8,051 nt of DNA from an uncultured Prevotella sp. (GCA_900544825.1 UQWP01000100.1:1-8051), one strand, 5' to 3'; positions 1-6,291 are shown, counted from the first letter of the stretch. The notes: a model not told the origin generated them from the letters alone. Translations and numbers: made by a program.

Positions 1-114
1 GAAAACAAGGTAACAGGTATGGTGGTGAACTCCCGCATCTGGCTCACCCGACTGAAGAAACGCATTCAGGTGGCGGAGAATCAGGGAGAAGGTATCTGGA
101 TTACCATCCTATAA
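1..114 (+). CDS. 3' end of an unidentified protein (partial, 37 residues visible)
   Basis: The first frame is open from base 1 to a TAA at 112-114, so this is the C-terminus of a gene that starts outside the window. The visible residues are basic (the segment RLKKRIQ) and finish with GEGIWITIL. The spacing of a recognition-helix-like RLKKRI followed by a G-x-G turn and a final beta strand loosely recalls the end of an OmpR-type winged-helix domain. That is only a pattern impression from a short fragment. The gene converges on the acyl-CoA dehydrogenase operon and shares the terminator at 207-244. Function unknown. Confidence 0.6.
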   Translation, partial: ENKVTGMVVNSRIWLTRLKKRIQVAENQGEGIWITIL

Positions 115-115
115 A

Positions 116-184
116 ATGAAGAATATCCGATTCCCCCGAAAATTTTTAGGGCGAAATATCCGATTCCCCCGAAATTTTATATGA
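116..184 (+). other. Possible 22-codon ORF with an internally repeated peptide
   Basis: An ATG at 116-118 lies one base after the TAA of the preceding gene and opens a 22-residue frame ending at TGA 182-184. The peptide carries NIRFPR twice, 11 residues apart, and is strongly basic with no acidic residue. The spacing would suit translational coupling to the upstream gene. No clear ribosome-binding site is visible, and the repeat could exist for reasons unrelated to coding. Short ORFs of this length also occur by chance. Confidence 0.2.
122..174. repeat. Two perfect 20-base direct repeats, period 33
   Basis: Bases 122-141 and 155-174 are identical over 20 positions; the core is ATCCGATTCCCCCG. 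The 13 bases between them are AT-rich and end in GGGCG. The flanks also resemble each other (an A/T run follows each copy). The period of 33 is a multiple of three, so the copies stay in one reading frame of a small ORF starting at 116. No hairpin forms between the copies. Confidence 0.85.
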
Positions 185-206
185 GTTGAGAGGTGTCTTT
201 AATAAG

Positions 207-244
207 AAAAGTCCGTGGAAATTTGTTTCCCCACGGACTTTTTA
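207..244. terminator. Shared bidirectional terminator
   Basis: The arms AAAAGTCCGTGG (207-218) and CCACGGACTTTT (231-242) pair perfectly over 12 bases around a 12-base loop. On the plus strand a T tract follows at 239-243. On the minus strand the hairpin is followed by CTTTTCTTATT. It lies between convergent genes (one ending at 114, the other ending at 267) and probably stops both. Confidence 0.9.
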
Positions 245-266
245 TATAATATTTGTGATGATAATC

Positions 267-1970
267 TTATGCCTTGAAGCTCTCCAAGTCTTCTGCCTTG
301 AAGTTCTGGATGTATGCTGAATGACCGAGAACTTCCTCCTCTGCCATGCGAACATAAACGTTGGCACTCTTGGCAAACATCTCTGGTGCCTTGGTAGCAT
401 CGTCGAGGATGAGGAGAGACATTACGATGTCGCCAGTCATATTGTAGAGACGGCGAGCCAGGAAGTCGTGAACTGCCTGATCGTTTGCCTCCTTCACCTT
501 GTTGATGGCAGCCTCGTAAAGATCTACGAGCTTGGCAACACGCTCCTTCAATGCCTTCAAATCATCTGATACCTCATTCTCCAACATCTCCTTGATGATG
601 CTGAGATAAGTACCGTTGGTGATGTAGCGGATGGCTGCAACAACCTGAAGCTGGGTGGTTCCCTCGTAGATAGAGAAGATGCGGGCATCACGGAACAGAC
701 GCTGGCACTTGTACTCCATGATGAAACCAGAACCACCGTGGATGCTGATGGCATCGTATGCATTCTGGTTAGCATACTCTGAGTTCATACCCTTAGCCAA
801 TGGTGTGAATGCATCAGCCAAGCGGGTGTATTTCTTCATCTCCTGACGCTCCTCTGGAGTGAGCTTAGTGTCGCGGGCGATGTCTTCCAAAGCCTTGTAG
901 ATATCTACGTAGCGGGCGCAGCAGTAGAGGAGTGAACGGCCTGCATCCAACTTAGCTTTCATTCTTGAAAGCATGTCGTAAACGGCTGGGAAGTTGATGA
1001 TCTTCTCACCAAACTGAGCACGCTCCTTGGCATAAGCCAAGCCCTCGTTGTAAGCCTCCTGCTCAACACCTACACTCTGAGCAGCAATACCCAGACGGGC
1101 ACCGTTCATCAGAGCCATCACGTACTTGATCAAACCGAGACGGGTGTTACCGCAAAGCTCAGCCTTAGCATTCTTGTAAACCAACTCGCAGGTAGGAGAA
1201 CCGTGGATACCCAACTTGTGCTCGATGTGACGGACTGTTACGCCGCCATCACGCTTGTCGTAGATGAACATAGAAAGACCACGACCATCCTTGGTGCCTT
1301 CCTCTGAACGAGCCAGAACCAGGTGGATGTCTGAGTCACCATTGGTGATGAAACGCTTCACACCATTCAGACGCCATGTGCCGTCCTCATCCTGAGTAGC
1401 CTTCAGCATCACGCGCTGCAAGTCAGAACCTGCATCAGGCTCAGTCAAGTCCATACTCATGGTCTCGCCTGCGCAGATGCGAGGAATGTACTTCTGGCGC
1501 TGCTCCTCAGAACCGAACTCATAGAGTGTATCAATACAGCTCTGGAGAGACCAGATGTTCTGGAAACCTGCATCAGCAGCAGCGATGATTTCAGAAGCCA
1601 TAGAGAAGATGGCGTTAGGCAGGTTCAAACCGCCGTAACGACGAGGCATAGACAAGCCCCAGAGGCCAGCCTTGCGGGTAGCATCGAGGTTCTCGAATGT
1701 CTTGCTGGCATAGATCATGCGGCCGTTCTCCAAGTGTGGACCTTCGAGGTCAACATCCTCAGAGTTTGGTTCGATGATGTTAGCAGCTACATCGCCGGTA
1801 ATATCCAGCAATCGCTTGTAGTTCTCGATGGCATCCTCGTAGTTGACAGGAGCATCTTCAAACTGGTCTTTTTCTGCGTAATTTCTTTCCTTCAAGTCCA
1901 CAACACGCTTCATGAGCGGATGATTCAAGTGGAACTCTATTTCAGGATGGTCTGTATAATAATTAGCCAT
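267..1970 (-). CDS. Acyl-CoA dehydrogenase, long form with C-terminal helical extension
   Basis: This 567-residue FAD enzyme should interconvert an acyl-CoA and its 2-enoyl-CoA, exchanging electrons with Etf. The flavin/substrate signature MDLTEPDAGSD is at residues 173-183, followed by KRFITNG (205-211) and KLGIHGSPT (252-260). The helical domain contains GLAYAKERAQFGEKI (310-324) and HGGSGF (411-416). The expected catalytic base is Glu436 in IYEGTTQ (434-440). Classical acyl-CoA dehydrogenases have about 380 residues; here an N-terminal extension of about 50 and a C-terminal helical segment after about 450 place it with the long bacterial forms of around 570-600 residues. It is the last gene of the operon, 35 bases after etfA, and its ATG follows ATAAGAAAAG. 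The substrate cannot be told from sequence or neighbours, since no other beta-oxidation gene is present. Confidence 0.93.
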   Translation of the reverse strand: MANYYTDHPEIEFHLNHPLMKRVVDLKERNYAEKDQFEDAPVNYEDAIENYKRLLDITGDVAANIIEPNSEDVDLEGPHLENGRMIYASKTFENLDATRKAGLWGLSMPRRYGGLNLPNAIFSMASEIIAAADAGFQNIWSLQSCIDTLYEFGSEEQRQKYIPRICAGETMSMDLTEPDAGSDLQRVMLKATQDEDGTWRLNGVKRFITNGDSDIHLVLARSEEGTKDGRGLSMFIYDKRDGGVTVRHIEHKLGIHGSPTCELVYKNAKAELCGNTRLGLIKYVMALMNGARLGIAAQSVGVEQEAYNEGLAYAKERAQFGEKIINFPAVYDMLSRMKAKLDAGRSLLYCCARYVDIYKALEDIARDTKLTPEERQEMKKYTRLADAFTPLAKGMNSEYANQNAYDAISIHGGSGFIMEYKCQRLFRDARIFSIYEGTTQLQVVAAIRYITNGTYLSIIKEMLENEVSDDLKALKERVAKLVDLYEAAINKVKEANDQAVHDFLARRLYNMTGDIVMSLLILDDATKAPEMFAKSANVYVRMAEEEVLGHSAYIQNFKAEDLESFKA

Positions 1971-2005
1971 TTTGCTTTTCTTATTTAAATAATGTGTAAT
2001 GCAGA

Positions 2006-3028
2006 TTACTTAGAATTCTGCTTGTAGTACTTGATGAGCTTAGGAACCACATCCTCTACATTACCGTTGATAACGTAGTCGGCAATCTTGTTGATTGGAG
2101 CATCAGGATCGTTGTTCACAGAGATGATGATGCCTGAATCCTGCATACCGGCGATGTGCTGAATCTGACCAGAGATTCCGCAGGCGATATAAACCTTAGG
2201 ATGAACGGTAACACCAGTCTGACCAATCTGACGGTCGTAATCTACCCAACCTGCATCTACTGCTGCACGGGAAGCACCAACCTCGCCATGGAGGAGATGA
2301 GCCAACTCGAAGAGCTGGTCGAAGCCTTCCTTGCTTCCTACACCATAACCGCCGGCTACAACGATGGCAGAACCCTTCAGGTTGTGCTTGGCAGCCTCTA
2401 CGTGGTGGTCGAGTACCTTTACAACAAAGTCTTCAGCAGGAACATACTTGCTTACCTCTGGATAAACCACTTCCTTCTTGCATTCACCCTCGTAGATGCT
2501 CTTCTGCATTACGCCGGAACGGACTGTAGCCATCTGAGGACGGTGCTCTGGGTTTACGATGGTAGCCACGATGTTACCACCGAAAGCTGGACGAATCTGA
2601 TAGAGCAGACCCTCATAGTGCTTACCGCTCTTCTTGTCGTCGTAATCACCGATTTCAAGCTCTGTACAGTCGGCAGTAAGACCGCTGGTGAGGGAAGAAG
2701 AAACACGAGGACCGAGGTCGCGACCGATAACGGTAGCACCCATCAGCGCAATCTGTGGATTCTCCTCCTTGAAGAGGTTGACGAGGATGTCGGTATGTGG
2801 AGCTGAAGTGTATGGGAACAATCCCTCAGCATCGAAAACAAATAATTTATCTACACCGTAAGGGAGAATCTGATTCTCTACCTGCCCCTTGATGCCGGTA
2901 CCAGCCACGATGGCATGGAGCTCCACGCCCTGCTGGTTAGCGAGCTTACGACCCTTGGTGAGCAATTCCTGAGATACTTCGGCAACGGTTGTGCCTTCTA
3001 CCTCGCAATATACAAATACGTTGTTCAT
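2006..3028 (-). CDS. etfA: Electron transfer flavoprotein, alpha subunit
   Basis: This is the large subunit (340 residues) of the FAD-carrying heterodimer that accepts electrons from, or gives them to, the acyl-CoA dehydrogenase encoded next to it. The N-terminal half has the alpha/beta fold region including GRDLGPRVSSSLTSGLTADCT (102-122). The C-terminal FAD domain has the family pattern: GASRAAVDAGW (251-261) with the conserved Arg254, QTGVTVHPKVYIACGISGQIQH (270-291), and NNDPDAPINKIADY (305-318). Its length is somewhat above that of simple EtfA proteins (about 310-320). It sits 56 bases after etfB and 35 before the dehydrogenase. A hairpin covers the etfB stop codon just upstream. The start follows ATAAGAAAAG, the same stretch that precedes the dehydrogenase start. 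Confidence 0.95.
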   Translation of the reverse strand: MNNVFVYCEVEGTTVAEVSQELLTKGRKLANQQGVELHAIVAGTGIKGQVENQILPYGVDKLFVFDAEGLFPYTSAPHTDILVNLFKEENPQIALMGATVIGRDLGPRVSSSLTSGLTADCTELEIGDYDDKKSGKHYEGLLYQIRPAFGGNIVATIVNPEHRPQMATVRSGVMQKSIYEGECKKEVVYPEVSKYVPAEDFVVKVLDHHVEAAKHNLKGSAIVVAGGYGVGSKEGFDQLFELAHLLHGEVGASRAAVDAGWVDYDRQIGQTGVTVHPKVYIACGISGQIQHIAGMQDSGIIISVNNDPDAPINKIADYVINGNVEDVVPKLIKYYKQNSK

Positions 3029-3058
3029 TGTCTTTTCTTATAAAGCATTTTTAAATGA

Positions 3059-3093
3059 ATCGGTTTCTGAATCATCACGGATGATTAACCGAT
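3059..3093 (-). promoter_or_regulatory. Intercistronic hairpin across the etfB stop codon
   Basis: Two nested inverted repeats pair: ATCGGTT (3059-3065) with AACCGAT (3087-3093), and AATCATC (3070-3076) with GATGATT (3080-3086). The loop is three bases, with a four-base bulge on one side, giving 14 base pairs in all. The etfB TAA (3085-3087) is inside the stem. No U tract follows in the minus-strand transcript, so it does not look like a standard terminator. It could protect the etfB 3' end, tune the ratio of the two subunits, or partly attenuate transcription; this is inference. Confidence 0.6.
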
Positions 3094-3954
3094 AATACTT
3101 TCGTCCAACAATTCCTTCATCAGTCCGTCGATGTCCTCATCGCTGCTGGTCAAGGTCTTGCTCTCCTTTGCCTGGAACACGATGTTCTTCACGGCCTTCA
3201 CCTTGGTAGGTGAACCGCTCAGACCGCACTGTGCAGGGTCGCCGTCAACATCGGCAACGCTCCACTGGTTCAGGGTGAGGTAAGGGCGCTCCTCATAGAG
3301 GTTAGCCCAAGGCTCATCGCCCTTGCGCTCCATAGGGCAGGTAGCGTATTTATATTTCATCACGAGCTTCACGTTGCATGGGCGGCATGGAGCTGCGCTT
3401 CCGTTTACGGTAATTACCAATGGCAATGGAGCCTCTACGGTCTCAACACCACCATCGATGAGGCGACGGATTGTAGCCTTGCCGTCTTCTACCTTGAGGA
3501 TTTCCTCAGCGTAGGTTACCTGGTTCAATCCCAGCTTCTGAGCCACCTGAGGACCTACCTGGGCTGTATCACCATCGATAGCCTGGCGACCACCGATCAC
3601 GATATCCACATCACCAATCTTCTGGATTCCGGTAGCAAGAGCATAGGACGTAGCCAGTGTATCAGCACCGGCAAAGAGGCGGTCGGTGAGCAACCAACCG
3701 GTGTCTGCACCACGATAAAGACCCTGACGGATGATTTCTCCCGCACGAGGAGGACCCATTGTCAAGATTCCAACTGTAGAACCTGGATTCTGCTCCTTCA
3801 GACGGAGAGCCTGCTCCAGCGCGTTCAAATCTTCAGGATTGAAGATAGCAGGAAGGGCAGCACGGTTTACGGTGCCCTCGGCTGTCATCGCATCCTTACC
3901 CACATTTCTTGTGTCAGGTACTTGCTTGGCAAGTACAACGATTTTCAAACTCAT
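3085..3954 (-). CDS. etfB: Electron transfer flavoprotein, beta subunit
   Basis: This is the first gene of the operon and encodes the small Etf subunit (289 residues). The N-terminus KIVVLAKQVPDT (4-15) and FNPEDLNALEQAL (38-50) are typical of EtfB. GGRQAIDGDTAQVGPQ (121-136) is the nucleotide-binding loop in the form I recall from clostridial, electron-bifurcating Etfs. The mitochondrial and proteobacterial type, which binds AMP there, differs. I therefore infer, without proof, that this subunit may bind a second FAD. The protein is longer than ordinary EtfB (about 250-265) because of extra sequence around residues 200-250. Where many EtfB proteins have an EPRYP-like segment this one has APCRPCN, a CxxC pair at 190 and 193. 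The ATG at 3954 has a good promoter about 80 bases upstream. Confidence 0.94.
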   Translation of the reverse strand: MSLKIVVLAKQVPDTRNVGKDAMTAEGTVNRAALPAIFNPEDLNALEQALRLKEQNPGSTVGILTMGPPRAGEIIRQGLYRGADTGWLLTDRLFAGADTLATSYALATGIQKIGDVDIVIGGRQAIDGDTAQVGPQVAQKLGLNQVTYAEEILKVEDGKATIRRLIDGGVETVEAPLPLVITVNGSAAPCRPCNVKLVMKYKYATCPMERKGDEPWANLYEERPYLTLNQWSVADVDGDPAQCGLSGSPTKVKAVKNIVFQAKESKTLTSSDEDIDGLMKELLDESIIG

Positions 3955-4003
3955 ATTTAAAAATGGTTATTGTTATAATTCTCTTAAGTTGTTAGTGTTC
4001 GGA

Positions 4004-4026
4004 GCTCAAATCCTTGATTTGGGAGC
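4004..4026 (-). promoter_or_regulatory. Hairpin at the start of the etfB leader
   Basis: In the minus-strand transcript, GCUC plus AAAUC pairs with GAUUU plus GAGC around an AAG loop, with a two-base CC bulge. This gives nine base pairs. It would lie within a few bases of the predicted 5' end of the operon mRNA. No known riboswitch class is recognisable. A 5' stabilising stem is one possible role. Confidence 0.45.
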
Positions 4027-4037
4027 AAACACGTCGG

Positions 4038-4069
4038 CAAAAGTACCATTTTTTTGTCTTTTACCCAAA
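4038..4069 (-). promoter_or_regulatory. Promoter of the etfB-etfA-acyl-CoA dehydrogenase operon
   Basis: Read on the minus strand, TTTG (4069-4066) is followed after 20 bases by TACTTTTG (4045-4038). This fits the Bacteroidetes housekeeping pattern TTTG / TAnnTTTG. Transcription would start near 4031, leaving a leader of about 75 bases before the etfB ATG. The same 20-base spacing appears in front of the riboflavin synthase gene and the gene starting at 7850. Confidence 0.7.
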
Positions 4070-4085
4070 TATTTCGGAGAAAAAA

Positions 4086-4130
4086 TGCACAAATTACCAT
4101 ATCTTGTGCGCAAAACGTAACATTTGTGCA
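4086..4130. promoter_or_regulatory. Three TTGTGC motifs between divergent promoters (candidate operator)
   Basis: GCACAA at 4087-4092 faces TTGTGC at 4104-4109 across 11 bases. A further TTGTGC is at 4124-4129. The outer pair extends to eight bases, TGCACAAA (4086-4093) against TTTGTGCA (4123-4130). All three lie between the -33 box of the leftward etf promoter (4066-4069) and that of the rightward gene (about 4138). A dimeric regulator bound here could control both directions. The regulator is not identifiable from the sequence. Confidence 0.4.
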
Positions 4131-4137
4131 GGTTTTT

Positions 4138-4169
4138 CTTGCTAGTTTTGAATATTTATTGTAGTTTTG
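4138..4169 (+). promoter_or_regulatory. Promoter of the cytidylyltransferase-like/GHMP gene
   Basis: TAGTTTTG at 4162-4169 matches the TAnnTTTG box. A weaker upstream box, CTTG (4138-4141), stands 20 bases before it. A second TAGTTTTG at 4143-4150 is an alternative with TTTG at 4123-4126, but its 16-base spacing is short. The start of transcription would fall about 60 bases before the ATG at 4239. Confidence 0.55.
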
Positions 4170-4238
4170 CAACCAAATACGGCAAATCTATCTTTTATCT
4201 GATAATTTGTCCTAAACCAAGAAAAGTAGCTTAAAATT

Positions 4239-5405
4239 ATGAAGAAAGTTTTTGTAAGTGGTTGCTATGACCTGTTGCATAGCGGCCATGTTGAATTTTT
4301 CCGCCAGGCGTCTCAGTACGGCGACCTCTACGTAGGTATCGGATCCGACCAGACGATTCTCGGCTACAAGCATCATAAGACGTTCTATCCCGAGCAGGAG
4401 CGTCTCTTTATGGTGAAGTCTATTAAATATGTAAAGGATGCCTATATCAATGCAGGCGATGGCATCATGGACTTCGTGCCTACCATCGACATCGTGAAGC
4501 CCGACATCTTCGTGGTGAATGCGGATGGCAGCAGCGAAACCAAGCGCAAGTTCTGCGAGGAGAGGGGCATCGAGTATGTGGTGCTGCAGCGCACTCCGGC
4601 TGATGGCCTCACCGCCCGTTCGAGCACGGACATCAAGGATTCTACCTGTCAGCTTCCTACCCGTCTCGACCTGGCTGGTACCTGGATCGACCAGCCATAC
4701 GTAAGCTGTTATGCTCCGGGCTGGGCAATCACCATGTCGCTCCTCCCTACCTTCGAGGTGCGTGAGCGCTGCGGTCTTTCCACTTCTACCCGCAATATGA
4801 TCAAGAAGATATGGCCGGTGAAGTTGCCTGACATGAATCCTGAGATTCTTGCCAAGCTGGTGTTCTGCTTCGAGAATGATCCTGAGCGCAGCGACGGTAT
4901 CGTGAGTGGTGCGCAGGATGCCATCGGTATCTGCATGCCGGGACTGGTAAGACATTATTATGATAACCGTTTCTGGCCGGATAAGTTTGAGACCTGTCTG
5001 GATGAGAAGGTTCTCTCTTGGGTAGAGAGCCATGTCTGCATGATTCCGATGGAGCCACGCCGTCCGGGCTGTTCGGTGGTAGAGGGAAAGGATATCAACG
5101 AGGCAAAGGTGAAGAATCTTGCCAAGGCGGCAGATGACTGCTGGAATGCTATCCTCGCCATGGATTTTGCAGCCTTTGCATCTGCCTTCCAGGCTTCGTT
5201 CGATGCTCAGGTAGCCATGTTCCCGGCTATGATTCAGGGCAGTGTGCAGTCGTATATCGATCAGTATTCCGTACTTCCTGAGGTTCATGCCTGGAAGATG
5301 CCGGGAGCCGGTGGCGGCGGCTATCTCGTGCTGGTTGTAGAGGATGTGAAGTCGTTTGCACAGCAGCATCCTGAGGCTATCGAACTGACAATCAGAAGAA
5401 AGTAA
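4239..5405 (+). CDS. Fusion of a cytidylyltransferase-like domain and a GHMP-kinase-like domain
   Basis: The 388-residue product has two parts. Residues 1 to about 135 form a nucleotidylyltransferase: GCYDLLHSGHVEFF (8-21) holds the HxGH nucleotide-binding motif (His14, His17), and RSSTDIK (127-133) matches the family's late SST motif. Such domains join CMP or AMP to a phosphorylated alcohol or sugar, as in TagD, Pect or the HldE adenylyltransferase domain. Residues from about 138 resemble GHMP sugar kinases: PTRLDLAGTWIDQP (140-153), SGAQDAIGI (223-231) and MPGAGGGGYLVLVV (354-367). A degenerate second motif may be GLSTSTRN (179-186). At about 250 residues this half is short for the family (over 300). 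The pair suggests phosphorylation and nucleotide activation of one small sugar or polyol, by analogy with HldE or Fkp, but the substrate is unknown and kinase activity is uncertain. It is transcribed alone; AAGAAAAG lies upstream of the start. Confidence 0.85.
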   Translation: MKKVFVSGCYDLLHSGHVEFFRQASQYGDLYVGIGSDQTILGYKHHKTFYPEQERLFMVKSIKYVKDAYINAGDGIMDFVPTIDIVKPDIFVVNADGSSETKRKFCEERGIEYVVLQRTPADGLTARSSTDIKDSTCQLPTRLDLAGTWIDQPYVSCYAPGWAITMSLLPTFEVRERCGLSTSTRNMIKKIWPVKLPDMNPEILAKLVFCFENDPERSDGIVSGAQDAIGICMPGLVRHYYDNRFWPDKFETCLDEKVLSWVESHVCMIPMEPRRPGCSVVEGKDINEAKVKNLAKAADDCWNAILAMDFAAFASAFQASFDAQVAMFPAMIQGSVQSYIDQYSVLPEVHAWKMPGAGGGGYLVLVVEDVKSFAQQHPEAIELTIRRK

Positions 5406-5422
5406 ACAGCCATATAAACAAG

Positions 5423-5460
5423 AAATGCCACAGCATATTCGCTGCGGCATTTTTTGTTTT
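5423..5460. terminator. Terminator between convergent genes
   Basis: AAATGCC-A-CAGC (5423-5434) pairs with GCTG-C-GGCATTT (5441-5452): 11 base pairs with one A/C mismatch and a six-base loop. It is followed by a T-rich run (5450-5460) on the plus strand. It stops the gene ending at 5405. In the other direction the following sequence is less U-rich, so its effect on the riboflavin synthase transcript is less certain. A second small stem, AGCTTC/GAAGCT at 5478-5493, lies nearer that gene's end. Confidence 0.85.
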
Positions 5461-5504
5461 ATTAGAAAATCTTTATTAGCTTCATTCGAAGCTTTTCATT
5501 CGAT

Positions 5505-6107
5505 TTATTCAAAACTCTTCAGTCTTGCAATATACTTGCCGAGAATATCGAACTCGATATTCACTATGGTTCCTACTTCGATGTTGCAGAAGTTGGTGTT
5601 CTCCCGGGTGTAAGGGATGATGGCTACGGTGAAGGTGTTGTCGGTTGGCTCGCAGACGGTGAGCGAAACGCCGTTTACGGTCACGCTGCCCTTATCTACG
5701 GTGAAGTAGCCCTTGCGCACCATCTCCTTGTTCAGTTCATATTCGAAGGTGAAGTAGGTAGAACCGTCTGCATCCTTCATGTTGATGCACTTGGCGGTTT
5801 CATCCACGTGTCCCTGCACGATATGGCCGTCCAGTCGGCCGTTCATAATCATCGATCGCTCCACGTTCACCTTGTCGCCCACCTTGAGCAGACCGAGGTT
5901 GCTTCTATCCAGGGTTTCCTTCATGGCGGTAACGGTATAGGTACCGTCCTTGATTTCCACCACGGTGAGGCAGACGCCATTGTGCGCCACGCTCTGGTCG
6001 ATGCCGAGTTCATCTACGAACGAACACTTCAGGGTAAAGTCGATGTTCTCCTTATCCTGCTTAATCGCCACAACGGTGGCCATTTCTTCTACGATTCCGC
6101 TAAACAT
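5505..6107 (-). CDS. ribE: Riboflavin synthase, alpha chain
   Basis: The enzyme converts two molecules of 6,7-dimethyl-8-ribityllumazine into riboflavin and a pyrimidinedione, the last step of riboflavin synthesis. The 200-residue protein has the family's two homologous lumazine-binding halves. The first runs from MFSGIVEE (1-8) through NGVCLTV (43-49) and GRLDGHIVQGHVD (90-102). The second has KGSVTVNGVSLTV (139-151), IPYTRENTNF (164-173) and VNIEFDILGKYIAR (182-195). The N-terminal Met-Phe and the Cys46 region agree with the known active-site neighbourhood, which also fixes the start. Length is normal. The gene stands alone, apart from other riboflavin genes. Its predicted leader is only about 35 bases, too short for an FMN riboswitch, so that control is absent here. 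It is also called ribC in some species. Confidence 0.97.
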   Translation of the reverse strand: MFSGIVEEMATVVAIKQDKENIDFTLKCSFVDELGIDQSVAHNGVCLTVVEIKDGTYTVTAMKETLDRSNLGLLKVGDKVNVERSMIMNGRLDGHIVQGHVDETAKCINMKDADGSTYFTFEYELNKEMVRKGYFTVDKGSVTVNGVSLTVCEPTDNTFTVAIIPYTRENTNFCNIEVGTIVNIEFDILGKYIARLKSFE

Positions 6108-6147
6108 ATATTCTATTTTTATTTGGTTTCATGATTATTTCAGTTTG

Positions 6148-6179
6148 CAAAGATAGGGTATTCGGCTGAAACAACCAAA
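6148..6179 (-). promoter_or_regulatory. Promoter of the riboflavin synthase gene
   Basis: On the minus strand TTTG (6179-6176) and TATCTTTG (6155-6148) are separated by 20 bases, a good match to the Bacteroidetes TTTG / TAnnTTTG promoter. Transcription would start near 6141, about 35 bases before the ATG. Confidence 0.7.
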
Positions 6180-6192
6180 TTATTTAAGTTCT

Positions 6193-6221
6193 TTTGATAA
6201 TAACTAAAATGTTTAACTTTG
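6193..6221 (+). promoter_or_regulatory. Possible rightward promoter with no gene behind it
   Basis: TAACTTTG at 6214-6221 fits the -7 box and TTTG at 6193-6196 could be its partner, at a shorter spacing of 17 bases. It faces away from riboflavin synthase. No convincing plus-strand coding region follows before the minus-strand gene at 6413-7093. If active, its RNA would cross the palindromic repeats and run antisense to that gene's 3' end. A perfect TGCCC-T-GGGCA palindrome lies just downstream at 6231-6241. Confidence 0.25.
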
Positions 6222-6291
6222 TTTCTCCTGTGCCCTGGGCATTGTTGAGCATGTAAATGTCGTATTTCAATTCCATATTCTAGTTTTCAAG

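Noticed and set aside
2156..2806. A 216-codon plus-strand open frame
   Set aside because: It lies wholly within etfA on the opposite strand; no promoter, ribosome site or recognisable motif.
3731..4120. A 129-codon plus-strand open frame over the etfB start and leader
   Set aside because: It overlaps the 5' half of etfB and its promoter in antisense and has no family resemblance.
4212..5450. A 412-codon minus-strand open frame covering the whole fusion gene
   Set aside because: It is antisense to a plus-strand gene with clear HSGH and PGAGGGGY motifs, begins inside the terminator stem, and has a His/Arg/Leu-rich composition typical of a reverse-strand shadow of codon-biased coding sequence.
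5808..6134. A 108-codon plus-strand open frame
   Set aside because: It is antisense to the 5' half of riboflavin synthase and is a shadow frame.
6108..6180. FMN riboswitch before riboflavin synthase
   Set aside because: The predicted leader is only about 35 bases and has none of the conserved RFN stems.
6209..6256. A 15-codon plus-strand ORF near the possible orphan promoter
   Set aside because: It is too short and overlaps the promoter box itself, so it could not be translated from that transcript's likely start.
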